A DNA stretch of 64,000 nucleotides from Purpureocillium takamizusanense (taxonomy: Eukaryota > Ascomycota > Sordariomycetes > Hypocreales > Ophiocordycipitaceae): assembly GCF_022605165.1 (NCBI RefSeq), contig NC_063070.1, positions 372,001 to 436,000 on the forward strand, written 5' to 3'. Every line of letters begins with the position of its first letter. Positions within the stretch are counted from its first letter, which is position 1. Below are positions 48,547 through 59,685 of the stretch, one piece after another. The translations under genes were made by a program, and so were the position numbers. The notes below the pieces were generated by a model. It was given only the letters and a program-made list of their open reading frames with translations, made no database searches and had not been told where the DNA came from.

Positions 48547-49629
48547 ATGCCTGCCATCCAAGGCTTCAGTGCCCTTCGGGCTCGGTCCTACGTTCTGCGA
48601 CTCCCGCTATTCACTAGGGCGCTTGCTATCGTTATTTTGCTCTTCTGGCTGTTGAGCCTGCCTTCCATATGGGACATAAGCAGCTGGGGAGCCTTGATCC
48701 CTGACAAGGTCTCCTTCGTGTCTGGTACGTATCGGTCCTTCCAATGCTAGTTGGCGTGTCAGAGCGCGCGCGCTGCGTAAATTATATATCTGACTAGAGG
48801 CGCTTGCAGCATACCGACTCTCGACTTTTCCGTTGGTGCACTCGAACCTGATACATGCGTCGCTCAATGTAATCGCTTTGACGCCCCTGATGGAGCGCTT
48901 TGAGAGCGAGCACGGCACGCTGACGACACTGGCGCTCTTCTTCGGACGTGGGACTTCCTAGATGCGTTGAAGGTTTCTTATTGCAGAGCCAGCTAGCTGA
49001 CTTCTTGTCTCCATAGCCTTGACAACCATACCGGCCGTTCTGTATCTGGTCATCGAGGTCGGCATACTTCGTGGAAATCACGCCGTTATGGGAGCGAGGT
49101 TAGTCGAGAGGCATACCGCGAGTTTCACTTGAGAAATACCTGGCTAACTATATTCCACCAGTATGTGGGTGTTCCTGCTTCTCGGGGCCGAAGCAATCCG
49201 GACGTACCGGTCAAATCCGCACCTCGTCATTGCAACCTACCATTTACCGACATGGACGACACCACTACTCATGATATTTGTCGTTGCCGTTTTGATACCA
49301 AACACGAGTCTACTTGGACACCTATGTGGCGTTGGTGTCGGCTATCTTGGTAAGCAATCGCTCTGCCATGGCATGTCTCATGCCCGAGACCCTTGCTAAC
49401 CTGACCTGCTCTGGGAGTAGCCGGTCTAGGCTATGTCAAGTTTCTCGCACCTCCTGAGTGGGCGCTACGCTGGATAGAGACGCGGCTCAATCTCCTGGCC
49501 CTGCTGCCGCATTATGTGAGCGTGGATCAGAAGACTTTTGGTCGGTTTGGGGTGTTGCCGACGAGCACTCGCACCGGAGGTAGTGCAGCGACAGAGCTTG
49601 TCGGTAGCACACAGCGCCTAGGTCCATGA
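48547..49629 (+). CDS. rbd2: Rhomboid intramembrane protease Rbd2
   Basis: Rbd2 is a Golgi rhomboid protease; in other fungi it is needed for cleaving the SREBP sterol regulator. Five exons (48547-48724, 48810-48947, 49017-49098, 49162-49349, 49421-49629) give 264 aa with about six membrane segments. The first starts near R-A-L-A-I-V-I-L-L-F-W-L-L. Conserved H-S-N-L-I-H-A-S-L-N-V lies in the second segment. The likely nucleophile is Ser133 in V-M-G-A-S-M-W-V-F, where the Ser codon is split by the third intron. The partner His186 lies in L-G-H-L-C-G-V-G-V-G-Y-L. The usual G-x-S-G becomes G-A-S-M here. The C-terminal 60 residues are soluble. Confidence 0.92.
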
Positions 49630-50597
49630 TGCTTGATGCTGTTGGTGCGATCGGAACATGTTCAATGCGGCTAGAATGTCGGCTGCTCTGTTCGAGTAAG
49701 AAGAGGACGAGGCTAGATGTGCATGTACAGGAGTTCAGGAGCAGTTTCTGCGATCTGTCCAATTACCTCATATGTCCAGAGGCACGATGTTGCTTGTAAG
49801 GGTCATACGATACATGGACAACGACATTGACAGTGACAGCGCTGGCCAATGAGCTAGGCGTGGTTGTCGCATGAGCCACGACCCCATAACTGTTCCTCTA
49901 CGAGTAGGTACCAGAGACAGCAACGGGGTCTCACTGCACGTCTTGCCTCACTCGACATCGACGTTAGTCACTGTCGATACGGTATTACCCGTATATGCCT
50001 ATCATTTATTAGCGGACGAACAGTGAGGAGCGTCCCCAGCACACAATAAGGCGGCGTCGGAGTAGCGACTTCCGAGGGTATCAGATGTCAAGGACCAACG
50101 TATGTTTGACCCAAGTACAGTATACGAATGTTCTGGCGGCAATGCCGCGGCATGCAACTGTCCTCAGAGTTGCATGGTACACCACGAATGTAAGGTACAC
50201 CTACCGTCTACCAATGTAGTGCGCAGTTCTTCGTAGGGAAAGGTACTTACATGCCTAGGTTCACCCGTCTACTCACGTTCATTAGCTGTACCTTTACGTG
50301 TCTCTATTCTGGGTTTAAGGTACTATTCATTCTGGTGGGTTCCTTGATACTTGGTACCCGGCAATACATCTACCCGACGTCAGGAGCTTACCTTAGGTGG
50401 GCCCACCCCAGCCAGACTGAGGTGGTCTGGTAAACGCGGCACGCAGTACCCGCAGGGGCGTACTGGCTCGTGCTAGCCTACAGGTACTACCAGTAACGTT
50501 AGTAGGTAGAGACACCTGGGCTAAATTCGACAGCTCTCCTGAACAAGCGGCAACGGCAACCCTCCCCTAAGCATCGCCAACCGCGAAGGCTGCCGAC
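49630..50597. other. Intergenic region between rbd2 and gaa1
   Basis: About 1 kb with the rbd2 3' end and the gaa1 promoter. TACCTA/GGTAC words cluster at 50195-50250 and 50475-50510. No ORF of interest. Confidence 0.55.
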
Positions 50598-52704
50598 ATG
50601 TCACGACTTCTATGTAAACCCCCTCAAACCCGATCACCTTCCACCGCAATTGATGCGACTGAGATCATGGCTGACACGACCAAGCTTCGGCGTTATCGCT
50701 GCGGCGCGACCCACGCATGCTGAAGCTGCCGCCGTACCTGTCGCTGCTTTGCATGATCGTCGGCGTCGCCTGGCTCCTTCTCTTACCTCTGGAAAGCTAT
50801 TCGAGACGGACCTATATATCCGAAAACGCACTCTTGCCAGGTCAAGTGCATACGTACTTCGGAGGCAGCGAGCAAAACGTCTTCCGCGCATATCGACACG
50901 AGTTGGACGACTTGAGAGACAAGGACAACTACGCGTGAGTTTCAATACGCCGCGGTTTGGCATTGGCCACTGAACTTTGGGCCACAGTTTCAACAATAGA
51001 CTCGAAACAATACTTCAGGGCCAAGGGATTAAGGTTGGTCGGCAAAACTACACGTATCACTCGGCAGGCGAGGCGTATACAGGCGAGAACGTGTACGGCA
51101 TCCTGCAGGCACCACGTGGCGATGCGACTGAGGCTATAGTCCTCGTTGCTGCATGGAAAGGCGTGGAGGACCACTTGAACTGCAACGGCGTGGCCCTGGC
51201 CCTCACTTTGGCTCGCTACTTCAAGCGTAAGTCCCGCTTCCCTGTTGCGTCAGCTCGCCTGACGCAGCGTCGGCAGGTGCTGACAAGGTCCCGCAGGCTG
51301 GTCTCTCTGGTCCAAGGATATAATTATCGTTGTGCCACCCGAAAGCAAGACTGGTACTCAGGCATGGGTCGACGCCTACCACGACGCTCACGACTCCAAC
51401 AAGGTTGCGCCATTGCCCTTGAAGTCTGGCGCTTTGCAAGGGGCCATCGCCATTGACTACACTTCGGAGCAGCGATTCGAGGGCCTTCACATCATTTACG
51501 ACGGCACCAATGGCCAGCTGCCCAACCTCGATCTCATCAACTCGATTGTCAACGTTGCAAGCGGGCAGATGGGCATTCAAACGGCCATTCAGGACATGAA
51601 GCACCACACAGATCGCTACCCTGATCGTCTGCGGACTATGCTCCGCGGAATGCTCAACCAGGGACTCGGAATGTCAGCCGGGCCGCACAGCAGCTTCATT
51701 CCCTATCATGTCGACTCTGTGACCTTACAACCTTACGGGGAGGGCTGGCATGACGAAATGGCCATGGGCAGAGTTATTGAAGGCACCTTCAGGAGCCTCA
51801 ATAACCTGCTGGAGCACCTGCACCAGAGCTTCTTTTTCTATCTCTTGATGCATAGAGACCGCTTTGTCAGCATTGGCACATACCTGCCCAGCGCCATGCT
51901 GCTATCGGCGAGCTTCACCATTATGGCCATCTTTCTATGGATGAAAAGTGGGCAAACGAGTTCGCGCGTTTCTGGTCGCTCGTCGGCATCGGCCGTCATG
52001 AAACGTGCGGCGGGAACGGACAAGCCCAACGATAACATCACCTCAACTAGTCAGGCTGCCGAACGAGACCTTTTTTTGCCCCTGGGGATCGTTGCAGGAT
52101 GCCAGGCTGCATCACTCTTGCCTCTGTTCATATTTAATAATCTACCCACGACGGTATGACGACTAAACGCTACCTTAATGCTCCGTGGTCGTGGTAAAGT
52201 GGAGTCTATCGATAGCTGACCGTCGGAACTTTGCAGATGCTCTCTGGGGCCTTCACCCTCTTTTGCCTGGTGTCTGCTGGGTTGCCTTCTGTCGTTTGCC
52301 ACATTCTGTCAACCTTTTGGACTCCTACCGCACAGCATTTCCAGCTTACGAAATCCTTTTCCCTGCTCATCCTAGGCATGTCGCTTGCCACCCTCGCGAC
52401 CTTGAACTTCTCCCTGGCATTTTTGGTGGGGTTGCTCGCGAGCCCTCTTGCGTTCGTCCAGCCAACGCACAGCGTTGTTGTTCGGTATGCGGTCGCAGGG
52501 CTACTGAGCACCGTGGCACCGCCGCTCGTTATATACACGGTAGCACAAATGGTGGGACTATCTCTTGCCGATGTACTGCGCGAGGCAAGTTTCGGATGGA
52601 ATGTTTGGGGAATGTATACGGCTGTCGTGGTCTGGTGTGTTTGGTGGCCAGCATGGCTCGTGGGAATGGTAAATGCTCTAGCCACGCCTCCTAGGGACGA
52701 GTAG
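50598..52704 (+). CDS. gaa1: GPI transamidase component Gaa1
   Basis: Gaa1 is the ER-membrane subunit of GPI transamidase that brings the GPI lipid to the enzyme. Five exons (50598-50613, 50685-50934, 50988-51226, 51297-52153, 52237-52704) give 609 aa. The first exon is only 16 nt and encodes M-S-R-L-L plus one base; it restores the conserved L-S-S-A-L-S-L-R-R-D-P-R before K-L-P-P-Y-L-S-L-L. Starting at the later ATG 50717 would lose that segment. A first membrane anchor is followed by a large luminal domain of the M28-peptidase-like fold (about residues 75-400). C-terminal membrane segments begin near Y-L-P-S-A-M-L-L-S-A-S. The last intron is confirmed by the stop just after its donor. Confidence 0.94.
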
Positions 52705-52939
52705 AGATGAGTCAAAGTCACAAGTTTCCAAGCCTTTTTTCAAGTGATGACGTCGAATTGTAGCAGCGCATTGTTTTGTGTGGTTGACGACGCTGCAATA
52801 AATATGGAGGCTTGACACCAACTGTAGACGGTCGTGTCTATTGAAAGTCATACTGTACAAAGTCTAGCTCTCGGACCGCTGCATGTCTTAGCCAGTCAAA
52901 TCTGGCGGGTGCCACGCTCAATCTCTATCCCGCCCCGCT

Positions 52940-54241
52940 TCATGCGGCCCAGACGTCCTTCCCAGCCGTCTCAATCCAGTTGCCCAGCTGATTGACATTC
53001 GAGTCCCAATCAAGCAGCCTCTCCCGCATATTGCCAATCTGCTTCATGTCAAGGACCTTCGGTTGTACCCACGTGATTTGGGCGACCTCGTCGACTTGGT
53101 CGATTGTTCCCCGCAGCAAGCCGAGGCTCAGCGCTTTCATGATGAGGTGTTCGATCTCATCCGGCCGAACCTTGGTTTCGTGGGAGATGGTTGAGAAAGT
53201 CATGGTCCGGTCATGGGGCGGGCGGCGGAATACAGCTTCCGTCAGCGCTGCGAGGTAGATTTTCTGTCGGAGGTGGGTAGAATGTTCGCTCAACAGCTTG
53301 TTGGAGGCAATGTTGTCGGACAGAACATCGTACGCGGCCAAATCGCCACGATTGTAGGCGAAAAGTAGCTCGCGCAGCCAAGCATCATCCTCGTTTTGAG
53401 CAAGAGCATCTAGAATAGGGTGAAGAAGCAGCTCGCCGAAGTTGTAGATGCTATTGGAGACCAGCGCAGCTACGCTGAGATAGTACGCTCTCCTGTGACG
53501 CTCCTCGGGGGACAAGGACGATAGATCGATGCAGGCCAGATAGAGAAGAGCGTTTCGGTAGTAGTTGGCAAAGTCCATCTTGCGCTACATAACCGGGTGA
53601 GTTGGTTTCTGTTCTTTCAAAATGGATGGCTGCACCCTCTGAAGGACCCTGCAGGGCGGGTGACGGGGCAAGCATACCTGGTAGTAGCTTGCGTTCGCAT
53701 CGTAGAATGCTGCGTGAACTATAGTCTCGACAGAATCGAACGTGTCCAGTATTCTTTCAGCGGCGTCCAAGTCTTTCCTCGCATCATCTAGGTCGTTCAA
53801 GCTGAGCTTTACGCGTGCGACAGCGACTGAGGCGAACACAAGCGCATCCTGCGAATTCTCATTATCCACCTTCTTCGCAACCGCCTGTAAAAACGTCAAG
53901 CGCTCTCTATCGTCTGGGAGGTTTGCCGTTAGCGTCGCCGTTGCTCCAATGCTATGCCAGGTTACGCTGTTACCTTTGCATTGCGTCGCGGCCTTCAGGG
54001 CCAGGTCCACCAGCTTCAATTGGTTAACTTTGTCGGCGAATTTGAGAACAAAGACCTTGTAGAACGGCAAGCGCTGCGGGGCGCTGCCAGGATGATCGAA
54101 GAATTGCGCAAGGGCGTCAGTGAGCTGGTGCCAGAGCTTCCGTTCCCAGAAGTTCTCAAAGTCCAGCACAAGGGGCTGCAGCTCCTCTAATGTTTGGTCC
54201 CGCTGCTCGGCAAGGAAGTCGGGGATCGTATCGACATTCAT
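52940..54241 (-). CDS. rpn9: 26S proteasome regulatory subunit Rpn9
   Basis: Rpn9 (human PSMD13) is a PCI-domain subunit of the 19S lid and helps lid assembly. Two exons (53678-54241 and 52940-53584) give 402 aa. The start is M-N-V-D-T-I-P-D-F-L, and the frame upstream has no ATG. Helical repeats (F-W-E-R-K-L-W-H-Q-L-T-D) lead to the PCI domain (about residues 280-370: T-F-S-T-I-S-H-E-T-K-V, then I-E-H-L-I-M-K-A-L-S-L-G-L). The acceptor is slightly ambiguous: using the TAG at 53585 gives Y-Y-Q-R-K-M-D-F-A-N-Y-Y-R, which fits the family best; the AAG six nt later would drop R-K. It is transcribed away from nuo-40, with 525 bases between the starts. Confidence 0.95.
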
Positions 54242-54766
54242 CTCGAAGAGTCGGGCCAAGTAAGGCGGCGTGTATCGATGGCGGAAGGGGGGGACAATGC
54301 GAAAAGATGGTCCAGCTTGAGGCCGCCAGCTGCCTGTGTCCAAACGACGATGCACGTCTCACGAGGTCGAAGGCGTGCGAGGGGGTGTGGTCAGTTTCTG
54401 ATAGCAGTTCTCGCGCTGCTGCTGCTGCTGCTTGTCAAGCCGCTTGTTGAGATTGTAAGGTCGTATTATGGAGTGGACGGGATTGACAAGATGAAGGTGA
54501 CGGAGCTTGCCAACGCGGCTCTCGTAGCCTGGAGCTCTGGGTCCCGCCAAGGCGTGTGGGGGCTGCAGGCCGCAGCTGGTGCCAAGAAGGCAAGCGTGAC
54601 TCAGCACGTGATCTCGAACGATTGTCAATCGCCCCGTCTCGCGCAACCCCCCCGTCCCCGCGAGCGGATGTTGAGAGCATCGACAAACCTTCAACGAGGG
54701 CCGCGCCATTCGCAGGCAGTCAGCAGGATCTATAAGCCTTTTCTGCAGGCTCTTCGATTTCAAGGC
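54242..54766. promoter_or_regulatory. Bidirectional promoter region of rpn9 and nuo-40
   Basis: 525 bases separate two divergent housekeeping starts. It holds a CTG-repeat tract (54417-54432) and no credible gene. The long plus-strand frame that opens before nuo-40 has no ATG before 54767 that fits the family. Confidence 0.55.
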
Positions 54767-56364
54767 ATGGCGCCTTCTCTCTCAGCTGCGCGCTCTGCGC
54801 GTAGGGTCGTCCACAACGTTGCCGGAAAGCGTTTCGTGTCCGACATCTCTATCACCAGGACTGGCAAGCCAATTATCCGGGTTGAAGGCGGCCGGTGAGT
54901 GCATGGCCCTCCGCCGACTTGAAGCTCATGGCGCTGACTCTCTCCTCCCCTAGATCGTCCCTCGGAGGTACGGAACGAAGAGCGGCGGATTATGATTGGC
55001 AATTAGGTTGCTAATGGTACGGTAACAGGCCACACGGCTACGGTATTTGGCGCAACCGGCCAATTAGGCCGATACATTGTCAATCGGCTAGGTAAGCGAT
55101 GGAACGAGGCTCAGCATATGTTTAAGAGACACTAACACGTGTTCCCCAGCGCGCCAGGGCTGTACCGTTGTGGTGCCTTTTCGCGAAGAGATGACCAAGC
55201 GTCACCTGAAGGTTACGGGTGACTTGGGCCGCGTTGTCTTCGTGGTAGGGAACCCTTGAAGCGGATCAAGCTTGTTCATCAGGGTAACATTGAGATAGGA
55301 ATACGACCTCCGCAACACACCCTCGATCGAGGCAAGCGTCCGACATTCCGATGTTGTCTACAACCTGGTCGGCCGAGACTACCCTACCAAGTAAGAGTGG
55401 CGACTCCTTACCATGGCAACTAATGATCTGACCGGGAGATGCAGGAACTTTTCCCTCGCAGACGTGCACATTGAGGGGACGGAGCGTATTGTCGAAGCCG
55501 CTGCCAAGTATGACGTTGACCGATATATCCATGTCTCGTCGCACAGCGCCAACCCGGAGTCCACATCCGAGTTTTATGCCACCAAGGTGAGCTATCGCGG
55601 TGACCTCGGACTAAAAGATCCCATGGCTAACCAGGTCGTCTTGACACAGGGTCGAGGAGAGCAAGTTGCGCGAAGTATCTTCCCCGAAGCGACACTCGTT
55701 AGACCAGCACCCATGTTTGGATTCGAAGACAATCTGCTCCTCAAATTGGCGTCAGTCCTCAATCTTTTCACGGCCAACAACATGCAGGAGAAGTTTCGGC
55801 CCGTCCACGTAAGGTTGCTTCGGCTGCGCTATCAAAGTTTGCCCTGCTAACGAGGCCAAACCGGCGACCTAGTCCATTGATGTGGGGGCAGCCCTGGAAA
55901 AGATGCTCTATGACGAGTCGACAGTTGGCCAAACATACGAGCTATATGGCCCGAAGGAGTATACGATGGCCCAGATCGCCGGCCTCGTGGACAAGGAAAT
56001 CTTCAAGCAGCGACGCCACGTCAATGTGCCCAAGGCTATATTGAAGCCTGTGGCAGGCATTCTCAACCGTGCGCTTTGGTGGCACACACTGTCGGCCGAT
56101 GAGGTCGAGCGCGAGTTCATGGACCAAGTGATTGACCCGGAAGCCAAGACATTCAAGGATTTGGGCATCGAGCCGGGTGACATTGCGAACTTTACCTACC
56201 ACTACCTGGTATGTCCATCCCACCAAGGAACAGAAATATTGCGGACTTGCTGACCGTCCGCATAGCAAGGGTTCCGCAGTTCACATTACTATGATCTGCC
56301 CCCTGCCACAGAGAAGGAGAAGAGGGAAGACAAGAGATATATCCACGTGTTGGACGAATTGTGA
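54767..56364 (+). CDS. nuo-40: NADH-ubiquinone oxidoreductase 40 kDa subunit (NDUFA9 homologue)
   Basis: This peripheral-arm accessory subunit of mitochondrial complex I has an extended short-chain dehydrogenase fold. Nine exons (54767-54894, 54954-54967, 55029-55091, 55150-55244, 55299-55390, 55445-55586, 55650-55808, 55873-56208, 56266-56364) give 375 aa. An Arg/Ser/Ala presequence covers about residues 1-25. The Rossmann nucleotide-binding motif is T-V-F-G-A-T-G-Q-L-G-R-Y, reached across a 14-nt second exon. Downstream lie V-V-Y-N-L-V-G-R-D, H-V-S-S-H-S-A-N, V-R-P-A-P-M-F-G and D-L-G-I-E-P-G-D. All eight introns are GT-AG and join in frame. This is the most intron-dense gene in the window. 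Confidence 0.94.
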
Positions 56365-56959
56365 GTACGGACGCGATAGTGGGGTGAGCACGTGTTCCGC
56401 CGTCGGCCATGGCTATTGAAACGATGGCTCACGATAAGAGTTGAGGAAGAGAGCAAGAGGCATTGTCTGTATTATCTGGCCAAGAGCCTTAGAATTAGAT
56501 TTGCGACAGCAAACTGTGCAGTTCCCCCTTTTGTCTGGCGTGGAATATGGGACGCGGCGGTGCCTGGCATCCGGCTTGCCGGGTACTCTAGAGCAAGTGC
56601 GCCGTCACACGTAGATGGTATTACTAGCGTATCGCAGATCGTCTCGGCCCGGAGCATTGTTGCGTCTGGCATTTGTTTCTAAAGCCAATTCGTAATGGGC
56701 GGACTGAAAACCGTGACAGACTGCGCACAGGTGGTCGGCCTGGTACTCAGTTTGGGGGTGGGCGGCGAGGAGTCCAACGGTAGGTAACATGGAAGCCCAT
56801 TTTTTTTTTCCCTGTCGGGGGGGCCGCCGAACGCTTTCAATCTTTCTGCCACGCCGGAACGCCTACCCAAGGACAGCCACTAACTCGGCACTTTCCCTCC
56901 CGGCCTCGACCTCATTGCCGACGAGTTCTTCCTGACAGATACGGCAGGCACCCAGGACA
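56365..56959. other. Intergenic region between nuo-40 and efm5
   Basis: About 0.6 kb with the 3' end of nuo-40 and the efm5 promoter. A T run lies near 56801-56810. No gene is seen. Confidence 0.55.
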
Positions 56960-58171
56960 ATGGCGGAACATGAGGATGAGCCCGTGTAAGGCGCAATGCG
57001 CCCTAGAGATCTGCAGCAAGCTTTGTGAGCTAACTGCCTAATCCCCGGTGGCCTAGAACGCTCTCAGCCCATGCGCTGGCGGCACTGGCGGAATTTCAAG
57101 CCGAGAAGCAAGACCGCAAGGCCAAGTTCGATAGGCTTCGCGCCGAGGCTGAAGAAGACGATGTGCCATTATCCATGGATGCGTTCGCCGAAGACTGGAA
57201 CGCATCTCAATTCTGGGTAGGTTTGCACAGGGTCACTTCGGCGGACCCGGATCCCCATCCACAGCTCACGGCTTTTACTTGGCTCAACCGCTGGTTTCCT
57301 GATAGGGGCACTGATGAAGGCATGGCTCGCGATTGACTTGGTGCGAACAGTACTCGGATGAGACGGCGCGCAAATTCGCGGAACAGCTGCTGGAGAATGC
57401 CACCAGCGAGACCTCCATCGGCGTCATATCGACCCCGAGTACCTTTGTGGCTCTGCGCAATGCATTGGTAGGCACCGACGCCTTATCCGGCCGGTGGCGT
57501 ATTGAAATACGTGCGGATTACAGTCGTCACGCTGACACTTGCGATCCCTTTCGAGCAGCGGACGAAGCCAAGGGCAGAGCGGCCACGGCTGGTGCTCCTG
57601 GAATACGACGAGCGATTTCGCGTGTTTCCAGAATTTGTTGCATACGATTTCCAGAGTCCGCTTAGTCTGCCAGGCAAGTCTTCTCCCCCGATCGTGTCTG
57701 TCCGGTTGACACTGTCGCGTCTCTCAATTGGCGGCTCTGGAGCAGTTGTAGTCCCGATGACTTTGTTTAAAACTAGCTGACAGACCTGTGACTATTGCAG
57801 CCGAGCTGAAGGGATCCCTGGATCGTGTCATTTGCGATCCGCCCTTCCTAAGCGAGGACTGCCAGGCGAAAAGTGGGTTGCTTCCTTCATCTCTCCCGTT
57901 CAAGTATGTCAGTCGAAGACGCTCATCCCGATGTCTACTCACAGTTGCTCTCACAATCCGCTGGCTCCTAAAGGTCAACAGCATGCCACCTGTTCGCGTC
58001 ATCATCTGTACCGGTGAAAGAATGGAGGGACTGGTGACCAAGCTCTACCAATCCCTTGGCGTCCACACCACTTCCTTCGTGCCTGAACACCCTACTGGAC
58101 TCAGCAACGAGTTTTACTGCTTTGCGAACTTCGAATGTAACCTCTGGACGTGGCGTCAACGGGCGGGGTAA
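56960..58171 (+). CDS. efm5: eEF1A lysine N-methyltransferase Efm5
   Basis: Efm5 (human EEF1AKMT1) trimethylates a lysine of translation factor eEF1A using S-adenosylmethionine. Six exons (56960-56985, 57057-57216, 57351-57467, 57559-57673, 57801-57872, 57945-58171) give 238 aa. The start M-A-E-H-E-D-E-P-V-T-L-S, the helix A-L-A-A-L-A-E-F and S-Q-F-W-Y-S-D-E-T match the family. The methyltransferase core shows L-V-L-L-E-Y-D-E-R and the substrate-side motif I-C-D-P-P-F-L-S-E-D-C; the end has G-L-S-N-E-F-Y-C-F-A-N-F-E-C. The fourth intron (57674-57800) uses a GC donor (GCAAGT), the only non-canonical donor in the window; using it gives the expected L-P-A-E-L-K-G. Confidence 0.93.
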
Positions 58172-59685
58172 GGTATTGTTACTCTGTGTGGAAAGGGAGT
58201 GCGCGTCCTGCATCACCTTGACATGGATGGAGGCCTGGTTCCTTCATCAAAGCTTCGGGGGAGTAACGTCCGGCTCCAGCAGGTTGGAAGTCGGGTTGAA
58301 GCGGGGCGTGTTGAGGCAGCGGCCAGGTCCAGTCTCACTCGAAACCCGGCGAAGTAGTTTCGAGCAAGACACCCTACACCTACTTTGAAGATTGTATCGC
58401 TATCCATCACCAGACTTTGGCGAACGTTCTTTGTGCTATGCTATGTAATCTTCGGGCTCGTTCTCCTATCGACACGCCAACATGTTGTTATCCAGAGTTT
58501 CCCAGGAAGCGGCAATTATTGCCAAAAAAAAATGCACTTCAATTCTCATGACGATGGGCAAACCCCTTCTTGAAGGGAGCAGGTTGAAAATGCTTACCTA
58601 GCACCTGCGATCATGAGTAGGTCGGTTCCTCCTTGAATCCACTGACCTTGTACGTGACACGCAGGTGTAGTAAAGATTTGAGTCCCAACTCACGAGATTC
58701 GATGCTGCGTTGCAGAAGTATCTTTACGTCCAGGAACCATCATTCACGTAGAAAGGCAGCCATCGTCTATGTCGCGATGGTCCGAAAAGGCGGGCCAGTA
58801 ATGCGTGTCTACCTACTACCAACCCAAGTTGATACGCACCGCTTCGGCCCCATCGCCATTCACAGGCTCATTCGCTCCATTGCTAATTTTCTTCCCTCCG
58901 CTCAAAGGATTCTCAACGATCAGTTCTTGAGTTACCATTTGCTTGCAGAACGAGTCCAGCCTACGCCAGGGGCAAGAAGAGGGAGACGGGTTGTCAGGAG
59001 CGACACAGTGGAGGCTGCCTGTAAGGCAAACATGCCACTCCGAGTAGGCTAGCCTACCTGCTTCTACTTCATCCTCATCACGCATCACACACAGACGAGC
59101 TGTCAGATTGCATCTCTGTGCTGTGACCCCTGCATCCCTATCTCCTTGCTCCTTGTTACACGCAAGATCTCTCACGAGCTTTATAGTCAACGATCGGATG
59201 TCTCGAGCGTTTTAGGACTTGCCGGTGCTTTACTGTGGCAATTTCGGGTACCAAGGTGTCTTTATATACATGCGCGAAAGCATTGATGTCTGTGAACCCG
59301 AGATGCGTGCGCGGGTCTTGTTGCAAATTCGCCCCAATAAGACATCTAAAAGAGTCTTCAGCTAAGCTACGACCCAGGCGAGTTGCCCTACAACAGCGAC
59401 TCATCCTTGAAGGCAGATGATTGAGTCTCATGTTGGTGGTATTTAACGCAACGCAGGCTTGCACGCGCTAACATGGAAAATTCAGAGGAGCTCTTACGGA
59501 TACTCGTAAGAGAGAGCTTGAGCTTAGGAATTCAATGCTAAATTACGATGGTAGAGTGATCCATCACCCTCGCTTCGGATTTGAATCTCCGGATTCGCCG
59601 ACACGTATCCCTTGAGTCCCATCAGGCGGATTCTGTTACGTCTGTTAGATAAACCTGAATTGCATGTCCTGCCGTCGTGAGGCAT
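58172..59685. other. Convergent intergenic region between efm5 and ubp8
   Basis: About 1.5 kb between two stop codons, long for a convergent pair. ORFs up to 139 codons occur on both strands without recognisable features. A stretch near 59555-59605 recalls part of a tRNA but does not fold as one. Confidence 0.5.

Noticed and set aside
58633..59052. 139-codon plus-strand ORF downstream of efm5
   Set aside because: It begins at TTG, shows no domain, and an equally long frame exists on the opposite strand.
59555..59605. Possible tRNA-Gln-like segment
   Set aside because: A stretch resembling a TTG anticodon loop is present, but D-arm, T-arm and acceptor pairings do not form, and there is no proper B box.
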